A stretch of 64,000 nucleotides of DNA from positions 1-64,000 of the forward strand of contig URFJ01000001.1 in the NCBI GenBank assembly GCA_900547135.1, given 5' to 3'. This stretch comes from an uncultured Eubacteriales bacterium (GTDB taxonomy: Bacteria; Bacillota; Clostridia; Christensenellales; CAG-138). This document shows positions 8,527-17,149 of this stretch, in pieces. The first letter of the stretch is position 1, and each line of letters opens with the position of its first letter. The translations under genes were made by a program, and so were the position numbers. Under the pieces are notes generated by a model, which was given only the letters and a program-made list of their open reading frames with translations, did not search any database and had not been told where the DNA came from.

Positions 8527-8634
8527 GGGGCTTCTGCCCCAAACCCCGCCAAAGGGGACTTTTTGTAAAAAGTCCCCTTTGGAATCCCGAAAAACAACGT
8601 TTAATCTATTGGATTTCATCGCTTGCTCTCAAGG
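8527..8634. repeat. Dispersed hairpin repeat, copy 2 of 3
   Basis: 108-bp unit starting GGGGCTTCTGCCCC, with the palindromic core AAAGGGGACTTTTT/AAAAAGTCCCCTTT, then GGAATCCCGAAAAACAACG and a tail ending GCTTGCTCTCAAGG. It is almost identical over its full length to copy 3 at 8854-8961, 327 bp away, and shares its first ~70 bp with copy 1 at 2456-2540. No coding capacity. Confidence 0.9.
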
Positions 8635-8783
8635 TATCAAAAACCGGCGCGCATGTCGGGGCCTTAGGATTATACTTTTGGGTTCGGCCAAGCCTTGAGC
8701 TGTTTCCGCTGATTTTTATAAGATTGCAAACCTGTGGTGATGTACGAAATAAAAGTTATTTCCTTGTGTTTTTTGGAGTTCTT

Positions 8784-8809
8784 AGAACCTTTTTTGCAAA
8801 AAAGGTTCT
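8784..8809. repeat. Near-perfect palindromic hairpin between the two repeat copies
   Basis: AGAACCTTTTTT (8784-8795) and AAAAAAGGTTCT (8798-8809) form a 12-bp perfect stem with a two-base centre, followed by AGCCGCCGGAGGC. It looks like another member of the intergenic palindrome families common in Clostridia genomes. It sits between repeat copies 2 and 3. Confidence 0.75.
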
Positions 8810-8853
8810 AGCCGCCGGAGGCAAAACCAGACAAGTGGCTCGTTCCGGCTTTA

Positions 8854-8961
8854 GGGGCTTCTGCCCCAAACCCCGCCAAAGGAGACTTTTTGTAAAAAGT
8901 CCCCTTTGGAATCCCGAAAAACAACGTTTAATCTATTGGATTTCATCGCTTGCTCTCAAGG
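8854..8961. repeat. Dispersed hairpin repeat, copy 3 of 3
   Basis: Same 108-bp unit as at 8527-8634, in the same orientation, differing at the core (AAAGGAGAC instead of AAAGGGGAC). Its right end lies about 46 bp from the truncated 3' end of rex, so the repeat cluster occupies the place where the end of rex should be. Confidence 0.9.
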
Positions 8962-9007
8962 GTTTAACGCGTTAACTCAGCTCTGCATGCCGTCGACCGC
9001 CAGATAT

Positions 9008-9532
9008 TTATATTAAGTTCAGTATCGCGAGCACCCCGTTTTCAACCAGAGTGTCGCACACGCCCTGGGCGCTTTGCGCCGGCACCGCGATTATGCCTGT
9101 CTTTACGTTCATCCTGCGGCAAAGCTCGCCCAGACGTTTCGCCGGCATCACGGGCTTTCCGTTTATCAAGGTACCCGCCATGTCCTCATTGGAATCGAAG
9201 GCAGCTATGATGTCCAGGCCGTACTCCTCAAAGCCATCGTAGGACAAAAGGGCGCGGCCCAGATTGCCCGCCCCGACTATGACCGTCGCGTTCGAGTTGC
9301 CATAGCCAAGGAACCGCTCTATATCCAAAATTAGGCTGTCTGTAACGTATCCAACTTTGGGCCTTCCGCCCGAACTTACCGAAGCCAGGTCCTTTCTGAC
9401 CTGAACGTCGTTTAGGCCCAGTGCGTCCGCTATCGCGGTTGCGGATATGTTTGCGGCGCCGCCCTTGGCCGCGGACCTTAAATAACTTAAATACAACGGC
9501 AGCGTCTGCTTTGAAATCGGCCTGCTGTCCAT
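9008..9532 (-). CDS. rex: Redox-sensing transcriptional repressor Rex, C-terminally truncated
   Basis: 174-aa Rex protein. Rex represses fermentation and respiration genes and leaves DNA when NADH rises. The winged-helix domain (residues ~1-75) has QTLPLYLSYLR and NDVQVRKDLA; the Rossmann domain begins with the NADH-binding VIVGAGNLGRALLSY near residue 85. Rex proteins are normally ~205-215 aa and end with a domain-swapped helix (NVDLxxELQxLSYF type). Here the frame stops right after AILNLI, just where that segment (APVRL...) should begin, so about 35 residues needed for dimer contact are lost. It starts 4 bp from nfnB's end on the same strand. Confidence 0.88.
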   Translation of the reverse strand: MDSRPISKQTLPLYLSYLRSAAKGGAANISATAIADALGLNDVQVRKDLASVSSGGRPKVGYVTDSLILDIERFLGYGNSNATVIVGAGNLGRALLSYDGFEEYGLDIIAAFDSNEDMAGTLINGKPVMPAKRLGELCRRMNVKTGIIAVPAQSAQGVCDTLVENGVLAILNLI

Positions 9533-9535
9533 AGC

Positions 9536-10933
9536 CTATTCTCCTTTGCCCTTTATGTATTCGTCGATGGCCGACGCGGAAGCCTTTCCCGCTCCCATGG
9601 CAAGTATAACTGTGGCAGCTCCGGTTACAGCGTCGCCTCCGGCATATACGCCCTCCCTTGATGTAAGGCCCGTGGAATCGTCGGCTACTATTCCGCCCCA
9701 CTTTTTAGTTTCAAGTCCCTGTGTGGTGGATTTAATAAGCGGGTTTGGCGAAGTGCCTATAGCCATTATTACGCAGTCAAGCTCCATGGTAAATTCCGAA
9801 CCCTTGCGCGGCACCGGCCTGCGCCTGCCGGATTCGTCCGGTTCGCCCAGCTCCATCTCTACGCACGTCATGCCCTTTACAAACCCATTTTCGTCGCCAA
9901 GAATCTCTACGGGGTTATTAAGCAGCTTGAAGATTATCCCCTCCTGCATAGCGTGTTCGACCTCTTCCTTTCTGGCCGGAAGCTCCTCAAGCGACCTTCT
10001 GTAAACGATGTACACCTCCTCTGCGCCCAGCCGCTTGGCGCAGCGGGCCGCATCCATCGCCACGTTGCCGCCGCCTACCACGGCCACGCGCTTTGCCCGC
10101 TGTATGGGTGTGGCGCTGCCCGGCAGATAGGCTTTCATGAGATTTACGCGCGTTAAAAACTCGTTTGCCGAATATACGCCCTTGAGGTTTTCCCCGGGTA
10201 TATTCATAAACCTCGGAAGCCCCGCTCCAGAACCGATGAACACGGCCTCAAACCATTGCTCATCCATAAGCTCGTCGATAGTTATCACCTTGCCAACGAC
10301 CATGTTTGTTTCAATCTTTACGCCCAAATCCCTGAGCGTATCTATTTCCTTTTGCACTATCGCCTTTGGCAGCCTGAATTCGGGGATTCCATATTCAAGC
10401 ACCCCGCCCGCAAGGTGCAGCGCCTCGAACACGGTAACGTCATAGCCCCTTTTGGCCAGGTCGCCCGCACAGGTAAGGCCCGACGGACCTGAACCGATTA
10501 TTGCTACCTTATGGCCGTTTGGCTCAGGCCGTTTGGGCTTTTCGCCGCTGTTTTTATTGTGGTAATCCGCCGCAAAGCGCTCAAGGCGGCCTATGCCCAC
10601 CGGCTCGCCCTTAAGCCCCCGCACGCAGCGCTGTTCGCACTGTGTCTCCTGAGGGCATACCCTTCCGCATACGGCGGGTAAGGAACTTGATTTTGATATG
10701 ACGGAATATGCCTCCTCAAAGCGGCCTTCTGCCATCTCCTTTATAAACGACGGTATGTCGATGTGTACCGGACAGCCTCCCACGCACGGCTTGTTCTTGC
10801 AGTTAAGGCAGCGCTTTGCCTCATCGATTGCCTGCTCCTCCGTATACCCAAGGGTGACCTCGTTGAAGTTCTTGTTCCTGACGTTTGGTTCCTGTTCGGG
10901 CATCTCATTCTTCTTCATGGACATGTTGGCCAT
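9536..10933 (-). CDS. nfnB: NADH-dependent reduced ferredoxin:NADP+ oxidoreductase, large subunit (NfnB/GltD-like)
   Basis: 465-aa iron-sulfur flavoprotein, the large subunit of the electron-bifurcating transhydrogenase NfnAB, long annotated as glutamate synthase small chain-like GltA or sulfide dehydrogenase SudA. The N-terminal cysteine-rich domain reads AKRCLNCKNKPCVGGCPV and later CGRVCPQETQCEQRCV, ligands of two [4Fe-4S] clusters. The FAD-binding fold follows (AIIGSGPSGLTCAGDLAKRG), then the NADPH-binding GGGNVAMDAARCA and a second FAD motif near the end (GVYAGGDAVTGAATV). GGAGGTGAAATGAG precedes the ATG, which overlaps the stop region of nfnA. Identity as NfnB rather than a glutamate synthase subunit rests on the nfnA partner. 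Confidence 0.93.
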   Translation of the reverse strand: MANMSMKKNEMPEQEPNVRNKNFNEVTLGYTEEQAIDEAKRCLNCKNKPCVGGCPVHIDIPSFIKEMAEGRFEEAYSVISKSSSLPAVCGRVCPQETQCEQRCVRGLKGEPVGIGRLERFAADYHNKNSGEKPKRPEPNGHKVAIIGSGPSGLTCAGDLAKRGYDVTVFEALHLAGGVLEYGIPEFRLPKAIVQKEIDTLRDLGVKIETNMVVGKVITIDELMDEQWFEAVFIGSGAGLPRFMNIPGENLKGVYSANEFLTRVNLMKAYLPGSATPIQRAKRVAVVGGGNVAMDAARCAKRLGAEEVYIVYRRSLEELPARKEEVEHAMQEGIIFKLLNNPVEILGDENGFVKGMTCVEMELGEPDESGRRRPVPRKGSEFTMELDCVIMAIGTSPNPLIKSTTQGLETKKWGGIVADDSTGLTSREGVYAGGDAVTGAATVILAMGAGKASASAIDEYIKGKGE

Positions 10934-10934
10934 C

Positions 10935-11777
10935 TCATTTCACCTCCATACGGTACAGGTTGCACGCTTCCTCATGCGCGGCCCTCTCAAAGGGCTTATA
11001 CATGGACGAGCGCGCTATCGCCTCGTTAAAATCTATCTCGTGACCGTCAAAATCCGGCCCGTCTACGCAAGCAAACCTGGTTTCGCCGCCCACGGTGAGC
11101 CGGCAGCAGCCGCACATGCCTGTGCCGTCGATCATTATCGGGTTCATGCTGGCGATGGTCTTTATGCCGTACTCCTTTGTCAGTTTGCATACGAATTTCA
11201 TCATGATAAGTGGGCCTATGGTAATGACAGCGTCGTATTTTTCGCCCGCCTCAATCAGTTCCTTAAGCGCGTCGGTCACAAGGCCCTTTTTCCCATAACT
11301 ACCGTCGTCGGTCATCATTTCCATCCGGTCGCTCACAGCCCTAAACTCGTCCTCAAGTATGACCAGGTCTCTGCTTCTAAACCCCACCACCGAGTGAACC
11401 TCGGCGCCCTCGGCGTGCAGCTTCTTTGCCACGGGATAGGCAATTGCGCACCCAACGCCTCCCCCGACGACAGCTACCTTCTTTAGCCCCTCGGTTTCGG
11501 TGGCCCTGCCAAGCGGGCCCACAAAGTCGCAGACCCGAGCGCCCTGCTCAAGGTGGTTCAGTTTTTCAGTGGTTGCGCCCACGATTTGGAATATAATCGT
11601 TATAATTCCCTTCTCCCTGTCATAGTCGGCCACGGTAAGGGGGATGCGCTCCCCGTTTTCCTCGGCGCGCAGGATTATAAACTGTCCCGGTTCCGCCTTT
11701 TTAGCAACCAGCGGAGCGTATATCTCCATCAGGGTTACGGTTGGGTTCAAGGACTTTTTTCTGACAATTTCGTACAT
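10935..11777 (-). CDS. nfnA: NADH-dependent reduced ferredoxin:NADP+ oxidoreductase, small subunit (NfnA)
   Basis: 280-aa ferredoxin-NADP reductase-type subunit that binds FAD and one [2Fe-2S] cluster. Marks: GQFIILRA, the flavin-binding ERIPLTVADY, the nucleotide-binding VGGGVGCAIAYPVAKKL, and a C-terminal cluster motif DGTGMCGCCRLTVGG ... FACVDGPDF. With NfnB it couples NADH, ferredoxin and NADP+ in the cytoplasm of anaerobes. I choose the ATG at 11777 (MYEIVRKK) because AGAGGAG lies nine bases upstream; a further in-frame start 21 bases earlier has no such site. Stop and nfnB start nearly touch, a clear two-gene operon, with rex downstream. Confidence 0.93.
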   Translation of the reverse strand: MYEIVRKKSLNPTVTLMEIYAPLVAKKAEPGQFIILRAEENGERIPLTVADYDREKGIITIIFQIVGATTEKLNHLEQGARVCDFVGPLGRATETEGLKKVAVVGGGVGCAIAYPVAKKLHAEGAEVHSVVGFRSRDLVILEDEFRAVSDRMEMMTDDGSYGKKGLVTDALKELIEAGEKYDAVITIGPLIMMKFVCKLTKEYGIKTIASMNPIMIDGTGMCGCCRLTVGGETRFACVDGPDFDGHEIDFNEAIARSSMYKPFERAAHEEACNLYRMEVK

Positions 11778-11848
11778 AATTACCGCTCCTCTTTTCATTA
11801 AAGATGACTTCCGCCATCAAAGAGCGGCAGCCATGGATTTATTATAGC

Positions 11849-12973
11849 CTAAAAGTCAACGTCTTGGCCATAATAGATGCGGGTGAAGAGCCTTTCCATT
11901 ATATCCGGCGTAATCCCTCTTGGGTTTGAACCCGTGCACGCGTCGCCCACCGCCAGCTCGGAAATCCTTGCGATCTTTTCCCTGAATTCGGCCTCGTCTA
12001 TGCCAAATTCACTCAGCGACTTTGGAATATTGAGCATCTTATTATATTCATCAATCCTTCCGCACAGCGAGAGCACCAGCTCATCCTCCGTGTTTCCGGC
12101 AAGTCCGGCCGATCTTGCTATATCGGCATAGCGGGCCTTTGCCGCGGCATCCTTTGCGTTATACTTTATTACATAGGGCAGATAGATCGCGTTGGCGCAG
12201 CCATGCGGGATATGCCCGGTTGAAAACGCGGCGCCCGTCTTATGCGCCATGGAGTGGACGATGCCCAAGAGCGCGTTTGAAAATGCCATTCCCGCCAGGC
12301 ACTGCGCATAGTGCATCTGCTCCCTTGCATTCATATCCCCATCGTATGAGGCGGGCAGGTACTCAAATACCATGTTTATCGCCTTGAGCGCAAGCGGGTC
12401 TGTAAACGGGCCGTTTAGGGTGGATACATACGCCTCTATAGCGTGGGTCAGGGCGTCCATGCCGGTGTTTGCGGTAAGCTTCTGAGGCATGGTTTCAGCA
12501 AGCTCGGGATCAACAACCGCTATGTCCGGCGTGATGCTGAAATCGGCAAGCGGATACTTTATGCCCTTCTCATAGTCCGTAATTACGGAGAATGCGGTTA
12601 CCTCGTTCGCGGTGCCGGATGTCGACGGGATCGCTAGGAATTTTGCCTTCTGCCTGAGCGCTGGGAAGCTGAACGGGGTGATGAGCTGCTCGAACGTAAC
12701 GTTGGGATACTCGTAGAAAGCCCACACCGCCTTTGCCGCGTCTATGGGCGAACCGCCGCCCATGGAGATTATCCAGTCCGGGCCGAACTCGCGCATAGCC
12801 TCCGCGCCGCGCATAACCGTTTCTACGGAGGGGTCTGGCTCCACGTTTTCAAACAGCTTAACCTCCATGCCCGCTTCCTTCAGATAACCAATGGCCTTGT
12901 CGAGAAAACCGAACCGCTTCATGGAACCGCCGCCAACCACGACGAACGCCTTATTCCCCTTAAGGGTTTTCAA
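11849..12973 (-). CDS. Iron-containing alcohol dehydrogenase (butanol dehydrogenase-like) with damaged 5' end
   Basis: 374-aa Fe-dependent alcohol dehydrogenase of the group III family, reducing aldehydes with NAD(P)H in fermentation. The dinucleotide region has VVVGGGSMKRFGF and SMGGGSPIDAAKA; metal-site residues lie in TGMDALTHAIEAYVS, GIVHSMAHKTGA and HIPHGCANA. Relatives begin about 20 residues earlier (MxRFxLPRxIYxGxG...). Here the only available start is TTG at 12973. Just upstream another phase reads FNLIQGIFAGGNIGSIEN, which looks like the missing N-terminus, so a one-base insertion in the CCC at the junction and loss of the start codon are suspected. A TATAAT lies at 13057-13062 on this strand. 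Confidence 0.85.
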   Translation of the reverse strand: MKTLKGNKAFVVVGGGSMKRFGFLDKAIGYLKEAGMEVKLFENVEPDPSVETVMRGAEAMREFGPDWIISMGGGSPIDAAKAVWAFYEYPNVTFEQLITPFSFPALRQKAKFLAIPSTSGTANEVTAFSVITDYEKGIKYPLADFSITPDIAVVDPELAETMPQKLTANTGMDALTHAIEAYVSTLNGPFTDPLALKAINMVFEYLPASYDGDMNAREQMHYAQCLAGMAFSNALLGIVHSMAHKTGAAFSTGHIPHGCANAIYLPYVIKYNAKDAAAKARYADIARSAGLAGNTEDELVLSLCGRIDEYNKMLNIPKSLSEFGIDEAEFREKIARISELAVGDACTGSNPRGITPDIMERLFTRIYYGQDVDF

Positions 12974-13129
12974 TACTTCCTATATTCCCCCCTGCAAATA
13001 TTCCCTGAATTAAATTAAACCCCTATTTTATTTTTTTCCGCCTTGGAAATCGGTTGATTATAGCGAGGATTGACCAAATACGGTTTAGCTTTTCTGACCG
13101 GTATTTCAAAAAACGGCCATATCAATCCT

Positions 13130-13145
13130 GGAATATTGATATTCC
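13130..13145. promoter_or_regulatory. Perfect palindrome, possible regulator site
   Basis: GGAATAT-TG-ATATTCC is a perfect dyad of 7-bp arms in the gap between the lysR remnant and the iron-alcohol dehydrogenase. LysR-type regulators bind AT-rich dyads, and a TATAAT for the dehydrogenase lies ~70 bp further along, so this could be an operator. No direct evidence of binding. Confidence 0.35.
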
Positions 13146-13173
13146 ATTTTCGGCAATGTGCTTAAATATATAA

Positions 13174-14099
13174 TCAGATATATTCCCTGAACGCAGCCTC
13201 GTTTCTGGCCTCAAACAGTTTATCGACAAAGCGTTTGTCCAGCGCTGAAGGGATATCCCTTTGAATATATAAGCAAGTCCTTACAGCTGTTATTAAAAGC
13301 GTCGCAGCGCCTCTGCACAAGACCATACAGCTTTAAAAACTCGTCCGGTATGGGAGATACCCACATATATGTGCCTGGGACATGGGCCAACAGGTCAAAC
13401 TGTCTGCACCGCTCGTATACATATATGACCTTTCTGCCCTGTTCGGAATCGGCTTTCTTTCTAATATCCTCGTGAAGGTATGGAACATTCGTATCCCCGT
13501 GCGCTATCTCAATGTACTTTAAAAAATCCTCAAAGCGTACTTACTTATCATGGGCGAGCGGATGCCGCTCCGACATCACCGCCATATAGTCAAACTCCCA
13601 CACGGTTTCATGCTTTATATCGTTTTTGGCCAGGAAGTCCAGAAAGTAGTTCTCATAGCCCATCTTATAGCGGATTACGCCAAGATTGAACCGGCCCTCG
13701 GATATGCTGCGGATGGCGTTTATTGAGTTGGTTTCCTGGATGTTTACGTCGATCTCCCTTCCTCCGTCAAGCGTTTGCACAAATCGCGTTACCGCTTTTG
13801 CGATATAGCTTACGCGGGGTATTGATATGTTAAACCTCTGCCTGCCTTCGTTGTCGTGGCGGCACAGCGACTCAACCTCGTCCAGCTGGGCCAGTATCTT
13901 TTTGGCGTATATCAAAAACGCGGCGCCCTTCTTTGTAGGCACCATCCCCTTGGAGGTTCTCTTAAACTCCGTTATGCCAAGCGTGTCCCTTTATAGCCTT
14001 GCTCAGGTTTGGCTGTGCCATAAATAGGTTGTCAGCCGCCTGTGTTATGGAACCCGTGCGCTCCACTTCAACGGCGTATTTAAAATGCAGTGTGTTCAT
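13174..14099 (-). pseudogene. LysR-family transcriptional regulator, disrupted
   Basis: The minus strand encodes a LysR-type regulator in pieces. ATG at 14099 starts MNTLHFKYAVEVERTGSIT and ADNLFMAQPNLSKAIK, the HTH domain; about 8 bases are then missing and the frame moves to DTLGITEFKRTSKGMVPTKKGA. The effector domain continues to SERHPLAHDK, where TAA replaces an expected sense codon; after it the same phase resumes VRFEDFLKYIEIAHGD. A last phase change occurs before ALDKRFVDKLFEARNEAA, ending at TGA 13174-13176. GATAGGAG precedes the ATG. At least three lesions make a working protein unlikely. It likely once regulated the neighbouring alcohol dehydrogenase. Confidence 0.9.
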
Positions 14100-14267
14100 A
14101 AAAACTCCTATCGGGCTGTAAAACGTTGCAAACGCTGCTTAGCGCCATTTGCCTTAAACCTGGGGGGAAGCATACCCTTCACCAAACAACGCCATTCTAA
14201 TATCTAGTATCGCCGTTGTCAAATTGCAGTCCCGCGCCAAATATTGTTACGTGCGGTGTATTATGTT

Positions 14268-14675
14268 TTACCATGCGCTAAGCCAATGCTTTACGGTTTC
14301 ATCGGCTTCTATAAGCTGCTTATCGTTCCCTCCCGGATTTTTTATAAACAGTACTTTTGTGTCGCTTATATGCTTTGAGGCATATTTTAGCCCTGGCGGA
14401 ATAATAAACAACGATCCCTTTTCAAAAAGGTATTCCTCTTTTTCATCTAAGAGCAAGACCTTACTTGCCCCGTCCATGACAAAATTGTACTCCGCAGCGT
14501 TTATATGTAAATGGGGCCGGTCAGCCGAAAAGAACTTATAATGGCTCAATCCAATTTCAATTCCAGTATCATGAATCCATTCCAAATCCTGCGGTTTCTT
14601 TAGATTTCCGCACAGGTAAACCCTGTCCGAGGTCTTTAAAGCTTCCCTCACGTCAAATCCCATTATATAATTCAT
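14268..14675 (-). CDS. Cupin-domain protein overlapping the TIR-like gene
   Basis: 135-aa single-domain cupin. The first cupin motif is present: HLHINAAEYNFVMDG with His55, His57 and Glu62 as metal ligands; the second motif is GSLFIIPPGLKYASK, where the usual His is Tyr, so metal binding may rest on three ligands. No signal peptide. The start ATG at 14675 follows GTGGAGGGC by six bases and lies 23 bp inside the end of the upstream gene, which implies translational coupling. Function is unknown; cupins range from sugar-nucleotide enzymes to sensors. The overlap with a TIR-domain gene suggests that it works with that protein, perhaps as a ligand-binding or nucleotide-sugar acting partner (inference). 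Confidence 0.8.
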   Translation of the reverse strand: MNYIMGFDVREALKTSDRVYLCGNLKKPQDLEWIHDTGIEIGLSHYKFFSADRPHLHINAAEYNFVMDGASKVLLLDEKEEYLFEKGSLFIIPPGLKYASKHISDTKVLFIKNPGGNDKQLIEADETVKHWLSAW

Positions 14676-15828
14676 AATTCTGCCCTCCACGTGCGTTACG
14701 CCAATACTCTGACCATTCGCGCAAATTCTTTATCGATGGCCTTTCACAAAGCTTTGGGTTTATTCTAATGGAGTTAAAGTTGTTTACAAAGAAGCTGTAA
14801 TTTACCGGGTCGTCCGTTTGCCAAATTACGAAGCTCCTACGGTTATCTTCATTATCCAGCGATGCTGAATACAAATCGATTTTTACATGGTTGAATTCCC
14901 TGTATTTATCTAAAAACTCCACGTTGAATATGGCGAACGGGGCGCTGACCTTCATTAGGTAAAAGTGAAATCTCGCTGGAATTGAATCCCACGTCTGATG
15001 ATAGATAGAGCTTTTATTGGAAAGCGCATTATAAAGGTTATATATGGCGCTGTAAACTACGCCTGAGGATGAGCCTGCCCTATAGTTCGCTACCTTTGTT
15101 TCCAGATCAATTAAGTTATATCTTGACGGCTTTGTCAGTATCAGCTCCATGGTAGCCGCAGACTCGCGCATGATCATTTCCATAGCTTTATTAAGCTTGA
15201 TATCCTTCATCTGCTCAATATGCCCGCTGTCCCCAATCTCAGGATTTAGAAGTAAATTCCCTGCAAAGTTTAAAATCCTGATCTTTTGAATGCTTCTATA
15301 ATATCCATCGCTGATATGCAGTCTGTCGTCTATAGTATGGATATCTTGTATCCCTTTTCTGTCAAGCATCAGCAGGTTGTTTTTATGCCTGAGGGTATTA
15401 TAATGCCTTATACCATTTAGCCAAATCCTTAGCTTGTTATTCATACTCTGTATATCTGACAAATCATAGTCCAGCAGTGTTACGCCGCTAAAATCAGTTG
15501 GTACGTGCGTACCTCTGACTTTACAGATTGCCACTGCCTTTTTGCCTAATACGCCGCTGAATATACCGGCCTCTACCAAAACGTTGTCCCGAGGTATATA
15601 GCCTCTATAATCATCCGTTATAACATTATCATCCGTATTGAAAATAAAAAGTCCGGCGCTGTGCTCCTTAGCGGCTCTTAATAAATCATCAATGGTGTTT
15701 TCACCTAGATGAAACGCTTCACTATCCTTCCAGCAAGTCGTCTCGACTCCAAGGTTATTTAGTATTGCCTGCATTTTACGCGCGATTTCCAAAGCTTGAT
15801 TCGAACTTCCTATAAACACCCTTTTCAT
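14653..15828 (-). CDS. TIR-like (CAP12/Pycsar-type) nucleotide-binding protein with unknown C-terminal domain
   Basis: 391-aa protein. Residues ~1-130 match the predicted nucleotide-binding TIR-like family found as effectors in CBASS/Pycsar-type defence: KRVFIGSSNQALEIARKMQ, WKDSEAFHLGENTIDDLL, then GYIPRDNVLVEAGIFSGVLG, with Glu86 at the position of the catalytic Glu, and a later FSGVTLLDYD. Such domains cleave or bind NAD+. The remaining ~240 residues hold a segment reading KIRILNFAGNLLL ... MELILTKPSRYNLI, similar in style to domains attached to bacterial sensors, but I do not recognise it. Start ATG 15828 has GGGGGTAAACAA upstream; an earlier in-frame start lacks one. No nucleotide cyclase lies nearby. 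It overlaps the cupin gene by 23 bp. Confidence 0.8.
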   Translation of the reverse strand: MKRVFIGSSNQALEIARKMQAILNNLGVETTCWKDSEAFHLGENTIDDLLRAAKEHSAGLFIFNTDDNVITDDYRGYIPRDNVLVEAGIFSGVLGKKAVAICKVRGTHVPTDFSGVTLLDYDLSDIQSMNNKLRIWLNGIRHYNTLRHKNNLLMLDRKGIQDIHTIDDRLHISDGYYRSIQKIRILNFAGNLLLNPEIGDSGHIEQMKDIKLNKAMEMIMRESAATMELILTKPSRYNLIDLETKVANYRAGSSSGVVYSAIYNLYNALSNKSSIYHQTWDSIPARFHFYLMKVSAPFAIFNVEFLDKYREFNHVKIDLYSASLDNEDNRRSFVIWQTDDPVNYSFFVNNFNSIRINPKLCERPSIKNLREWSEYWRNARGGQNYELYNGI

Positions 15829-16001
15829 TTGTTTACCCCCAAAAAACAGCAATGTCATTTATATAATACCATATTTTCTACAATTAGTATTGTATTGTAC
15901 GGTTTATTTGAATACAAGTCCTATTAGGCCCATGTCCGCCCGGCTGTACAAAGGGTTTCATATATGATATTATTGATAAAATCGGGATTGGAGGTCAAAC
16001 T

Positions 16002-17069
16002 ATGCGCCGTCGTTCCCTAATCATATATACGATAAGCCACTTTATAGTGGATTTTGCGTGCTTTTTCATACTATTCGGCCGCTTCACACAATCCGCTGGA
16101 CCCGAATCGGCAGGTCTGGGATTTCTGGTTTATAATGTTATAGCCTTTGGCCTTCAGCCTGTCCTTGGCTATATCTGTGATAGGCGAAAGGGGCTGCCGG
16201 CCGGACCCCTGGGCTGCTTTTTGGTCGCGGCGGCGGTTATTCCCATATTTGGCGTTTGGGTACAGCTTGTTGCGGCGGCGTTTGGAAACGCAATGTTTCA
16301 TGTGGGCGGAGGTATCGACAGCCTCTCATCGTCCAAAGGAAGCATGGGTTCAAGCGGGATATTTGTATCCTCGGGCGGCCTTGGGGTAGCGCTTGGTACG
16401 CTGGCCGGAAGCTATGCCGGACCATCAGCGTATCTATACCTGGCAATACCGGCGGCCGTATCCATATGCGGCGTTTTAATCGCTTCGATTCGTCCGCTTC
16501 CGCCTGAATCGGGTTATAAATCCCACGCGTTTTCAAAGGCGGAAAGTGGAAAGGGGTTTTATGCTGTCATAGCGCTGTGCTTTATATCCATATTCGTGCG
16601 CGCCTATGTCGGAGGGAGCGTGCCCATGGGGTTTAAAACCGGAGCGCTTATGGCCGTGTTCGCGGCGTTCGCCGCCTCCCTGGGCAAGGCGCTGGGCGGC
16701 CTCGCCGCCGACAGGTTTGGAGCGCGCCTGACAGGCGCCGCTACGCTGCTTGCGTCGGCGCCGCTGCTATGCCTGTTTCACGACAACGCATACCTCTGCG
16801 CGCTTGGGCTTATGCTTTTTAACATGAGCATGCCGATTACGCTGTGCGGTATGGCGTCAAAGCTGCCGCGCCATCCCGGATTGGCGTTTGGGCTTTCCAC
16901 GCTGGCACTGCTGCTAGGCTCGGCGCCCCTGTTCCTCTTTGTCATCGAAGGTCCGGCGCGCGTTATTGTTATGGCCGCGCTTACAGTGCTTTCTTCCGGC
17001 TGCCTGTACGCCGCCTTTTTCAGCGCCACATCTAAAAAGGGCGTTATTGATATGGACGCGCGGATATGA
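16002..17069 (+). CDS. MFS-type membrane transporter
   Basis: 355-aa protein with about ten to twelve hydrophobic segments beginning at residue ~6 (IIYTISHFIVDFACFF). It has an MFS-like loop pattern (GYICDRRKG after the second segment and GLAADRFGARL in the second half), suggesting two related halves. Substrate cannot be inferred. GGATTGGAGGTC lies six bases upstream of ATG. It is divergent from the TIR-like gene, with ~170 bp between them, so the two may share regulatory DNA. Confidence 0.8.
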   Translation: MRRRSLIIYTISHFIVDFACFFILFGRFTQSAGPESAGLGFLVYNVIAFGLQPVLGYICDRRKGLPAGPLGCFLVAAAVIPIFGVWVQLVAAAFGNAMFHVGGGIDSLSSSKGSMGSSGIFVSSGGLGVALGTLAGSYAGPSAYLYLAIPAAVSICGVLIASIRPLPPESGYKSHAFSKAESGKGFYAVIALCFISIFVRAYVGGSVPMGFKTGALMAVFAAFAASLGKALGGLAADRFGARLTGAATLLASAPLLCLFHDNAYLCALGLMLFNMSMPITLCGMASKLPRHPGLAFGLSTLALLLGSAPLFLFVIEGPARVIVMAALTVLSSGCLYAAFFSATSKKGVIDMDARI

Positions 17070-17149
17070 CGCAGATAGGGGATTCATGCCGTGGCGTTGA
17101 ACGTTTTTTTGACGGTTAATTTATTTATTGATGAGGAGGAGCTTTATAG

